From contig WQUS01000134.1 of NCBI GenBank assembly GCA_009781965.1, forward strand, positions 1 through 5,890: a stretch of 5,890 nt of DNA, given 5' to 3'. The stretch is from Bacillota bacterium. Lineage in GTDB: Bacteria; Bacillota; Desulfotomaculia; Desulfotomaculales; Desulfallaceae. The translations under genes and the position numbers were made by a program. Positions 1 through 4,908 of the stretch are shown in pieces; within the stretch, counting starts at the first letter, position 1, and every line of letters begins with the position of its first letter. The notes below the pieces were generated by a model. That model was not told the DNA's origin. It did no database searches and saw only the letters and a list, made by a program, of their open reading frames with translations.

Positions 1-989
1 AGGCGGTTGATCCCGGCTATAACACGGTCCCGGTCATTATTGGCGGCAGGACGTTGATGCCGATCCGCGCGGTGGTCGAGGCAATGGGCGGGGTCCTCGG
101 CTGGGCGCCGGACGTCCGGCAGGTGACGCTGAACGCCAACGGCGTCGCGGTCGTTATGTTCATCGGTAATACGGATTATTACGTCAACGGCCGGCAAAAA
201 ACAATGGATACGGCCCCGGTCGTCAAGGACGGCAGAACGCTGATACCGGTACGCTTCGCCGCCGAAGCGCTGGGCTGTAAGGTGGACTGGAAGCCGGATA
301 CGCAGGCGATTTTGATCACCTACGGCCCAAGCGGGCAGACGGCGCAAACGCAGCCCGGCGGCGCAAATCCGCCGCCGCAGCCGGGGGCTTACACAACCAG
401 GTTTTATACGGATACGGCTAGGCAAAACAACTCGATTAATATCAGCTACCCGTATTTAAACGGCGACGGTTATAATGAAGTAAATCGAATCATCGTTCAG
501 AAGGTGCGGAGCTATGCGGCGGAGTACGCATCTGATGCAAGCGGCGACACCGTAACCCTTGATTATCAGTTCAATGTAGCCCTAAACAACAGTAAAATGA
601 TCAGCCTCTACTTTTGGGGCGAAAGCTATGTTTCCTCAGCGCCTCATCCGAACGCCGATTTTTATACGCTTAACATTGATCTGGCTACCGGCAAAGAGCT
701 TAAACTCAGTGATCTGTATACGGTCAACGCCGATTTTGAGAAAGTGTTTTACGACCAAGCGCGGCAAACGGGCGGCGTTGATGATATGCTCGACAACACG
801 CGTTCACAGGAGGGTTCGATAACCGATCCGTTTGCCTATCCCGATGCTCTGCCTTGTTATCTGACCCTGGACGGACTCGTCCTCTCCTTGCCGGTCAGCC
901 ACGCGGAGGGCGACCACTTTGAAGCGCTGCTCAAATACGGTGATATACAGCAATTCTATAAGCTGAAGCAAATTTATTGGGAGGAATAG
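1..989 (+). CDS. Secreted stalk-domain protein with RsiV-like C-terminal domain (5' partial)
   Basis: The gene enters from outside the window; the frame is open from base 3, giving 328 visible residues. An ATG at 57 (and the TTG at 54) lies inside a conserved domain, so neither is the start. Visible residues 1-107 form a copper amine oxidase N-terminal-like (stalk) domain, recognisable from two copies of the pattern GRTL(M/I)P(I/V)R..(A/V)EA(M/L)G followed by W.PD. Despite the name, this domain normally serves as an extracellular module without oxidase activity. A Gly/Pro/Gln-rich linker (about 108-128) leads to a C-terminal part resembling DUF4163 plus DUF3298, the extracellular part of the anti-sigma factor RsiV and of PdaC-like proteins; the AHPN segment followed by NIDLATGKEL and LSDLY is characteristic. 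The protein is probably exported, but the signal peptide is out of view. No terminator is evident after the TAG stop. The family call is firm; ligand and role are unknown. Confidence 0.88.
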   Translation, partial: AVDPGYNTVPVIIGGRTLMPIRAVVEAMGGVLGWAPDVRQVTLNANGVAVVMFIGNTDYYVNGRQKTMDTAPVVKDGRTLIPVRFAAEALGCKVDWKPDTQAILITYGPSGQTAQTQPGGANPPPQPGAYTTRFYTDTARQNNSINISYPYLNGDGYNEVNRIIVQKVRSYAAEYASDASGDTVTLDYQFNVALNNSKMISLYFWGESYVSSAPHPNADFYTLNIDLATGKELKLSDLYTVNADFEKVFYDQARQTGGVDDMLDNTRSQEGSITDPFAYPDALPCYLTLDGLVLSLPVSHAEGDHFEALLKYGDIQQFYKLKQIYWEE

Positions 990-1112
990 TTTATTATCGG
1001 AACACAATCTGGCGGGCACTAAACAGTAACGTTCTTCTTTGTATTCGGCTCGGCAGTTCGTATGGATTATAGTATTTAATTTCACATCGGCTTAAAAAAA
1101 ATTTTCAAAACT
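990..1112. other. AT-rich gap without a recognisable gene
   Basis: No reading frame with a ribosome binding site is seen on either strand here. A minus-strand frame running into this stretch from the preceding gene lacks coding character. I see no stem-loop followed by a T-run, so transcription of the upstream gene may end elsewhere or by a factor-dependent route. The TTCACAT at 1081-1087 repeats the half-site of the palindrome at 1113-1126. The rest of this 422-bp gap (990-1411) is described in the following entries. Confidence 0.6.
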
Positions 1113-1143
1113 TCACATTAATGTGATTTACGTTTCACGGTGA
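1113..1143. promoter_or_regulatory. Paired palindromes, candidate operator
   Basis: Bases 1113-1126 read TCACATTAATGTGA, a perfect 14-bp palindrome. A smaller palindrome, TCACGGTGA, follows at 1135-1143, starting exactly 22 bp (about two helical turns) after the first. Both share the half-site TCAC/GTGA, and a third single TTCACAT lies at 1081. The layout suits a dimeric helix-turn-helix regulator, and the half-sites resemble those of CRP/FNR-type regulators, although the 4-bp spacing of the first site is not classical for that family. A TATAAT hexamer at 1160-1165 lies just downstream, but no good -35 box is found 16-18 bp before it. The palindromes are seen directly; a regulatory role is inferred. 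Confidence 0.4.
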
Positions 1144-1307
1144 TGTTTTATCATGAAGATATAATCTGGACGAAAGGGGTTTTATTTTATGCAAAAGAGA
1201 GTTTTGTTTTTGGCTATGCATACGTCATCACCTGCAAAAACGGAACGCCCCTGGACGGAACCGACGCTGATTTCCAGAGCATGATTGATTCATTTACCCT
1301 GAAATAA
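1143..1307 (+). pseudogene. Remnant of a small exported protein (C-terminal end)
   Basis: A 54-codon frame runs from ATG 1143 to TAA 1305-1307, and no Shine-Dalgarno sequence precedes it. Its last part, GYAYVITCKNG then DADFQSMIDSFTLK, looks like the C-terminal strand and helix of small Firmicutes lipoproteins or secreted proteins that typically end in (F)..(I/M)I(D/N)SF.(L/I)K. In another frame, ATG 1189 follows a good ribosome binding site (GAAAGGGG, 1172-1179) and begins MQKRVLF, like the start of a signal peptide, but it stops after 31 codons at 1282-1284. The simplest reading is a gene that kept its start region and its tail but lost the middle and its frame. Alternatively the 54-codon frame, or the 31-codon one, is a real small gene. 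Parent family not identified. Confidence 0.45.
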
Positions 1308-1355
1308 CAATGAAGAACATTTTTTACCTTTATTGGCTCGTGAGGTCTTAAATTG

Positions 1356-1364
1356 TGCTAAAAT
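1356..1364 (+). promoter_or_regulatory. Extended -10 promoter candidate for the zinc-ribbon/lipoprotein cluster
   Basis: TGCTAAAAT matches the extended -10 form TGnTAtaaT of the main vegetative sigma factor. The best -35-like hexamer, TTGGCT at 1333-1338, is 20 bp away, longer than usual, but an extended -10 can work with a weak -35. It would start transcription near 1371, about 40 bases before the ATG at 1412. No operator is evident next to it. Confidence 0.4.
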
Positions 1365-1397
1365 AGTTTAAACAGCAAGATACTTAGAAGACTGAGC

Positions 1398-1404
1398 GAG
1401 GAGG
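1398..1404 (+). promoter_or_regulatory. Ribosome binding site of the zinc-ribbon membrane protein
   Basis: GAGGAGG, a near-perfect complement of the 16S 3' end, ends 7 bases before ATG 1412 and supports that start. Confidence 0.8.
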
Positions 1405-1411
1405 ATTAAAA

Positions 1412-1936
1412 ATGTCAATTTTATGCGCTCGTTGCGGGGCGACTTTGGAGCCTGGAACCAAGTTTTGCATCACCTGCGGGGCAAAGGCGGAAGACGCCGG
1501 GCTTGTTGACGCGGCTGCGCCGCCATGGTCCCAACCGGGAGTATCCCAGGCTGCGGCTGCCGTTGCGCCCGAGCTGTCCGCACAGCCCCGGGAATTGGCT
1601 GGAAGCCAAGGTCAGTCTGCCTCTGCCCAGCCCTCTCCGGAACCGGCCAAAAATCAGCCCCGGGCAGAAAAAGAAGTGAAGTCCATCGGCTTCTTCTGGA
1701 GTCTGGGTTATCTATTGCTACTGAATATCCCGGTTTTGGGGCTGATCCTGTCTATCGTCTGGGGTTTGCGAACATCTCCGAAGAACAGAAGCAATCTGGC
1801 CCGAGCGATGATTTTTATCCATTTGATTTGGATCGCCGTGCTGGTGCTGATCTTCATGTGGCTGTACCCTATTTTACACCAGCTGACCCAGGCGGGGGCT
1901 TTCAGCATCAAAATATTTGGCTATGAACTTAGGTGA
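1412..1936 (+). CDS. Zinc-ribbon protein with two transmembrane segments
   Basis: The product has 174 residues. An N-terminal zinc ribbon has Cys5, Cys8, Cys19 and Cys22 (CARCG ... KFCITCG), predicted to bind one zinc ion. A flexible linker rich in Ala, Pro, Gln and Ser (about 30-88) follows, then two hydrophobic segments at about 92-119 and 131-155, separated by a short polar, basic loop (TSPKNRSN). The NIPVLGLIL..VWG and NLARAM.I sequences around the two segments match a widespread family of Firmicutes zinc-ribbon membrane proteins of unknown function. With no signal peptide before the ribbon, the ribbon most likely lies in the cytoplasm and the hairpin in the membrane. The gene begins the six-gene run and ends 61 bp before lipoprotein 1. 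A role as a membrane-bound adaptor or sensor is speculation. Confidence 0.88.
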   Translation: MSILCARCGATLEPGTKFCITCGAKAEDAGLVDAAAPPWSQPGVSQAAAAVAPELSAQPRELAGSQGQSASAQPSPEPAKNQPRAEKEVKSIGFFWSLGYLLLLNIPVLGLILSIVWGLRTSPKNRSNLARAMIFIHLIWIAVLVLIFMWLYPILHQLTQAGAFSIKIFGYELR

Positions 1937-1945
1937 CAGGTAAGC

Positions 1946-1951
1946 TATAAT
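1946..1951 (+). promoter_or_regulatory. Possible internal -10 box before lipoprotein 1
   Basis: A perfect TATAAT lies 10 bp after the stop of the zinc-ribbon gene and about 50 bp before the lipoprotein start. No convincing -35 hexamer or TG extension is present at the right distance, so this may be chance in an AT-rich gap. If active, it would give lipoprotein 1 its own transcript. Confidence 0.25.
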
Positions 1952-1981
1952 AGATTAATAAATATGCATTATAAACAAAAC

Positions 1982-1988
1982 GAGGAGG
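1982..1988 (+). promoter_or_regulatory. Ribosome binding site deciding the start of lipoprotein 1
   Basis: GAGGAGG ends 9 bases before ATG 1998. The in-frame TTG at 1992 is only 3 bases away, too close for initiation, so ATG 1998 is the start. Confidence 0.8.
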
Positions 1989-1997
1989 AATTTGACC

Positions 1998-2729
1998 ATG
2001 AAAAAAATATTGGTACTTATGCTCGCGTTGGCGCTAACGCTATCCCTGGCTGCTTGCGGCGGCAACAAAAGCGGCGCCGGCGGCGCGGACAACACAAAAA
2101 GTACAAATACCCCCCCGGCCAATACGGCGGCCAACAACGAGGCGGCGGACACCGGCACAACCAGTAGCGACACAAGTTCCGGCAGCGATACGCTTTTCGC
2201 GGCGCAGTCGGACATCATGTCCAAGCTGGGCAACTACTATTTAACCATTAAGCTCACCAACTCGGACGGGAGTTCGGCCCTCTCCAAGGAATTGTATGTC
2301 AAGGGGGAAGTCCTGATTACGATGATGGATGACAGCACCACCGTCAATTACAGCGATTTTAAAAACAACAAGATGTATTCTTTGAACACTGAAGATAAGA
2401 CCGGGAAAGTATTTGGTTCCGCGTCCGACACCGGTAACGGCGGGATGCTCCTTAGTATTCCCGTGAACTTTGGCATTACCCAAAGCGCACTGTTGGAGAA
2501 TGATATGTTCAAGCCTGAAAAGGTCGGCACTGATACCGTCGCCGGGCAAAAAACCACGGTTTACAGCTATACGTACAACGGCGCCACCTTGAAATTCTGG
2601 CTCGATGATCAATACGGGCTGGCGCTCAAGACAGAGGGCGGTACATCCAACTGGGAAGTGACGGAGTTAAAAACCGGGAATGTTACTCCGACGGACTGGC
2701 TCAACCTCAGCGATTACACCATTTCATAA
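1998..2729 (+). CDS. Lipoprotein 1, possible LolA/DUF4412-like fold
   Basis: The product has 243 residues. A classic lipoprotein signal peptide (MKKILVLMLA onwards, lipobox LAAC) predicts diacylglycerol attachment at Cys20 and an extracytoplasmic location. Residues 21-65 are a Gly/Asn/Thr/Ser-rich tether. The folded part (about 66-243) alternates strands, and its end has VAGQKTTVYSYTYNG, then FWLDDQYGLALKTE and VTELKTGNV (about 182-229). This resembles the terminal pattern of LolA-like and DUF4412-like proteins, in which 'modified property, then W.D..y.l..K' strands form an open half-barrel that holds lipid or another hydrophobic ligand. That similarity is by pattern only, so ligand and function remain unknown. 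The signal peptide is closely similar to that of lipoprotein 3. A 146-bp gap follows. Confidence 0.85.
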   Translation: MKKILVLMLALALTLSLAACGGNKSGAGGADNTKSTNTPPANTAANNEAADTGTTSSDTSSGSDTLFAAQSDIMSKLGNYYLTIKLTNSDGSSALSKELYVKGEVLITMMDDSTTVNYSDFKNNKMYSLNTEDKTGKVFGSASDTGNGGMLLSIPVNFGITQSALLENDMFKPEKVGTDTVAGQKTTVYSYTYNGATLKFWLDDQYGLALKTEGGTSNWEVTELKTGNVTPTDWLNLSDYTIS

Positions 2730-2802
2730 AAAGGATTTCCGGTTGGCGTTTATAGGATAGCAAGAAAGTGGGGTGAAAAAGAGACCAAAGCCTAATGAAA
2801 GG

Positions 2803-2832
2803 CAAGATAAACAAGATCGGTAAAACAAGATA
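2803..2832. repeat. Short CAAGAT direct repeats in the gap
   Basis: CAAGAT occurs three times (2803, 2812, 2826), and the longer form AACAAGAT twice (2810, 2824), in the purine-rich 146-bp gap between lipoprotein 1 and the coiled-coil gene. Spacing is irregular (9 and 14 bp). It could be slippage-derived or a weak binding site; no stem-loop or terminator is visible in this gap. Confidence 0.3.
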
Positions 2833-2860
2833 AGTAAGGCAAACTATTTTAAATTACTTG

Positions 2861-2867
2861 AAGGGGG
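2861..2867 (+). promoter_or_regulatory. Ribosome binding site deciding the start of the coiled-coil zinc-ribbon gene
   Basis: AAGGGGG ends 8 bases before ATG 2876. The upstream in-frame TTG at 2858 precedes this site, so it cannot use it, which favours ATG 2876. Confidence 0.75.
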
Positions 2868-2875
2868 AAAAACTG

Positions 2876-3415
2876 ATGGCTTTTTTTAATAAATTATCGT
2901 CCTTGGCCCAAAGCGCGGTGGATAAAACCAACGATATGCTGGAGACCAACAAGCTCAATGCCAGTATCAATGCGGAGAAAACGAAAATAGCAGAATTAAA
3001 GGGCAAAATTGGCGAGTATTACTGGACGCGCTATGCGTCAGGGGAAGCCATTGACGACGAGCCTGCCCAACTCTGTGGGGAAATTAAAACCCGCGAGGAG
3101 AAAATCGCCTCCTTGGAAGCGGAAATTCAGGCCAAGAAGGAAGAGGCTCAACAAGCGGTTCAAGCCTCGTCAAGCGCGCCAACCGGCCAGACCGTGTCAG
3201 CCGGCCAAGCCGCAGCATCGGTCTCAGCAGACGCCATTGCCTGTCCTGCTTGCGGCACAGCGAATCCGGCCAGTTCGAAATTCTGTCAGGGCTGCGGCGG
3301 CAAACTGGAGCAGCCGCCGGCTGCCGAAACCTTGTCCTGCCCGGCTTGCGGGGCGGATAATGTGCCGGGCACCAAATTCTGCAGCCAATGCGGCGTTAAA
3401 TTGGAAAAAATCTAG
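2876..3415 (+). CDS. Coiled-coil protein with two C-terminal zinc ribbons
   Basis: The product has 179 residues. Residues 1-95 are helical and highly charged, with a predicted coiled coil in two parts: about 10-50 (VDKTNDMLETNKLN, then KTKIAELKGKIGEYYW) and about 68-95 (EIKTREEKIASLEAEIQAK). A Ser/Ala/Gln-rich linker (96-120) leads to two tandem zinc ribbons, Cys123/126/137/140 and Cys155/158/169/172, both of the form CPACG..N....KFC..CG.KL. This arrangement is common in an uncharacterised Firmicutes family whose N-terminus begins M(A/S)FF.KLSSLA. No signal peptide or membrane segment is seen, so it should be cytoplasmic and probably oligomeric through its coiled coil. Its stop lies 27 bp before lipoprotein 2, which indicates co-transcription. 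It may be a scaffold; no catalytic residues are apparent. Confidence 0.87.
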   Translation: MAFFNKLSSLAQSAVDKTNDMLETNKLNASINAEKTKIAELKGKIGEYYWTRYASGEAIDDEPAQLCGEIKTREEKIASLEAEIQAKKEEAQQAVQASSSAPTGQTVSAGQAAASVSADAIACPACGTANPASSKFCQGCGGKLEQPPAAETLSCPACGADNVPGTKFCSQCGVKLEKI

Positions 3416-3429
3416 AAATTATTAATGCC

Positions 3430-3435
3430 GGAGGG
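3430..3435 (+). promoter_or_regulatory. Ribosome binding site deciding the start of lipoprotein 2
   Basis: GGAGGG ends 7 bases before ATG 3443. An in-frame ATG at 3425 lies upstream of this site and would add six residues in front of the MKK signal peptide, so 3443 is preferred. Confidence 0.75.
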
Positions 3436-3442
3436 ATTTGAG

Positions 3443-4315
3443 ATGAAGAAGTTTTTCGCCCTGCTCTTTATGCTGGCCCTTTCCCTGACCGTATTGGCCG
3501 GCTGTGGCGGCAAGAGCGCCGGCAGCGGCGCTACGGACAATCCCCCCGCCGCTTCCCAGTCGGACAACCAGTCTGCGACCCCCGCCGCCGGCGACACGGC
3601 GGCGAGGGTCGGTGCGGAGGGCTGGCCGGCAAGTACGATTTACAAAGTGCCGGAGTGGAAGGGCATCACCAAATATTTTGGCGGCGGCGGTTCTTTGGAC
3701 GATTATGTCGGCAAGGATTATATGATGAACGTCGTCGCTACGGAGGACAGCTTCAATCAATATCAGGCCGACTTGAAGGCCGCCGGTTATACAATCACGG
3801 CGGATACGGGATCAGCTTCCCATCCGGACGAGTACAATGCCGACCTGGGCCCGGTGAGCATCACGATCAATCCCAGTCAATTTGACGGCGCCAACGGCTA
3901 TCAGGTCGACATCAACCTGGCCCCGATTGGCAAATGGCCGGACACTGAGCTGCCCGGATTTATTACTCCGGTTAAAGATAAGACCCTGGTTTATGATCCC
4001 ACTTACCATCCGCCCGGCGACAGCGATTTGCAGGACGGTCAGGCTTACGTGGCGGACAAGGACGGCTATAACTTCTGCTTTACCGTCAGCGGGATAACCC
4101 AGGATGAGGCCGTCGCCTACATGAAGGACGCCGCCGCCAAGCTGACAAACGGTCAATACGGCGACGGAGGCGTATATGACGACTCCCTCGGCTATATCAA
4201 GGGAACATATAACGTGAGCGGCCAGACATACAAGGTCGCCGCGGAGTTCTCCCAAAGAGACGATCTCACCTATTACTTCACTTTTGGCTGGTCCACGGGC
4301 AGCGTGGCTGATTAA
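3443..4315 (+). CDS. Lipoprotein 2 with two similar modules
   Basis: The product has 290 residues. The signal peptide ends in the lipobox VLAGC, giving a lipid-modified Cys21. Residues 22-58 are a Gly/Ala/Ser/Pro tether. The mature part appears to contain two related modules: one from Trp61-Pro62 to about 160, the other from Trp165-Pro166 to about 284. Each opens with WP followed by a proline-ended segment, continues with an exposed helix (DSFNQYQADLKAAGYT; TQDEAVAYMKDAAAKL), and ends with a strand pair built on a GY or TY core (GYQVDINL; TYKVAAEF). Single modules with WP...VP and a 'Y...L..AGF/Y' helix occur in small Firmicutes lipoproteins of unknown function (DUF6591-like); that link is a pattern match, not an alignment. 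The product would be anchored outside the membrane. The 43-bp gap to lipoprotein 3 favours a shared transcript. Confidence 0.85.
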   Translation: MKKFFALLFMLALSLTVLAGCGGKSAGSGATDNPPAASQSDNQSATPAAGDTAARVGAEGWPASTIYKVPEWKGITKYFGGGGSLDDYVGKDYMMNVVATEDSFNQYQADLKAAGYTITADTGSASHPDEYNADLGPVSITINPSQFDGANGYQVDINLAPIGKWPDTELPGFITPVKDKTLVYDPTYHPPGDSDLQDGQAYVADKDGYNFCFTVSGITQDEAVAYMKDAAAKLTNGQYGDGGVYDDSLGYIKGTYNVSGQTYKVAAEFSQRDDLTYYFTFGWSTGSVAD

Positions 4316-4343
4316 TTAACCGGGCAGACAACGAGGATGAAAC

Positions 4344-4348
4344 AGGAG
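4344..4348 (+). promoter_or_regulatory. Ribosome binding site of lipoprotein 3
   Basis: AGGAG ends 10 bases before ATG 4359, slightly longer spacing than for the other genes, and supports the MKK start. A GAGGATGA at 4333-4340 is too far upstream to serve this start. Confidence 0.6.
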
Positions 4349-4358
4349 ACACTTAGTC

Positions 4359-4805
4359 ATGAAAAAGATATGGGCACTTATTTTCGTACTGGTCTTGACC
4401 TTTTCTCTGGCCGGCTGCGGCGGCAATAAGACCGGCGGCGCAAACAATAGCGCGGCAGGCGGCGTGACTCTTGCCGGTATGAAACAGGCGGCCGCCGACA
4501 AAGGCTACAAGATTTCGGACGGGTATATAAAGTACAACGACAAGATCGTCGGCGGATTCACAGTCGATTATCCCAACGGAACCAACGAATATATGGCGCC
4601 GGTGCTGGAATTTGACAGCCCCGTAAGTGCCGCCGCTTATGCTAAAACGGTCAATGAGGCCGGGTATAATGTGTGCGTCGTCAACGGCAAATACCTGACG
4701 ATGGTGGCCGCGGAGAAGGGTACGGCCAAGGATCCCGACGAACAAACCTTCTTTGCCAACCTGCTTAACGGCCGGGATCTCGGAGCTGCTCCCACATATA
4801 GCTAA
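4359..4805 (+). CDS. Small lipoprotein 3 of unknown function
   Basis: The product has 148 residues. The signal peptide MKKIWALIFV... ends in the lipobox SLAGC, with the lipidated Cys20 followed by GGNKTGG, nearly the same anchor as lipoprotein 1 (CGGNKSG). The tether is short (21-36). The mature domain begins with a helix (TLAGMKQAAADKGY), then a strand region (IKYNDKIVGGFTVDYPNG), a second helix (DSPVSAAAYAKTVNEAGY, about 86-103), another strand (NVCVVNGKYLTMVAAEKG) and a final helix ending in FFANLLNGR. The helix-then-GY pattern recalls the modules of lipoprotein 2, so the two may share a fold, but I cannot show homology. One cysteine (Cys106) is present in the mature part. Function unknown; no binding residues stand out. 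Confidence 0.82.
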   Translation: MKKIWALIFVLVLTFSLAGCGGNKTGGANNSAAGGVTLAGMKQAAADKGYKISDGYIKYNDKIVGGFTVDYPNGTNEYMAPVLEFDSPVSAAAYAKTVNEAGYNVCVVNGKYLTMVAAEKGTAKDPDEQTFFANLLNGRDLGAAPTYS

Positions 4806-4816
4806 AATGAAAAAGC

Positions 4817-4861
4817 GCTGTCCATTGCATAAGCCGGTAATCAGATAAGCAATGGGCGAGC
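4817..4861 (+). other. Stem-loop in the gap before the AIM24 gene
   Basis: CCATTGC (4822-4828) and GCAATGG (4849-4855) are perfect inverted arms around a 20-base loop. The stem can extend outward to 4817/4861 with two G-C pairs, one more G-C pair, two G-U pairs and one bulged A. On the + strand it is followed by an A-rich, not T-rich, stretch, so it is not a typical intrinsic terminator. It could affect mRNA stability or separate expression of the zinc-ribbon/AIM24 gene from that of lipoprotein 3. The pairing is seen directly; any role is inference. Confidence 0.35.
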
Positions 4862-4908
4862 AAAAATCAATCAAAAGCGGATTAAAATAGGGAAAGGGTG
4901 ATCAAATC

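Noticed and set aside
1..320. Copper amine oxidase enzyme
   Set aside because: Only the N-terminal stalk-type domain is present; no catalytic domain with the topaquinone motif follows, and the C-terminus is RsiV-like.
990..1411. Riboswitch, tRNA or other structured RNA in the long gap
   Set aside because: I found no tRNA-like cloverleaf, T-box or known riboswitch core; only short palindromes are visible.
1525..1926. 133-codon + strand frame inside the zinc-ribbon membrane gene
   Set aside because: No ribosome binding site and no recognisable domain; the other frame has the ribbon and membrane segments of a known family.
2241..2612. 123-codon minus-strand frame opposite lipoprotein 1
   Set aside because: Shadow of the lipoprotein gene, with no start signals and no family pattern.
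3009..3425. 138-codon + strand frame overlapping the coiled-coil zinc-ribbon gene
   Set aside because: Its Arg/Pro-rich product is the usual out-of-frame reading of GC-rich coding DNA; the other frame has the coiled coil and eight zinc-binding cysteines.
3812..4255. 147-codon minus-strand frame opposite lipoprotein 2
   Set aside because: It lies wholly within a well-supported + strand gene, without a ribosome binding site or recognisable domain.
4353..4874. 173-codon minus-strand frame opposite lipoprotein 3
   Set aside because: The + strand gene has a ribosome binding site, signal peptide and lipobox; the antisense frame begins in a non-coding gap and has no such signals. GC-rich codon use on one strand commonly leaves antisense frames open.
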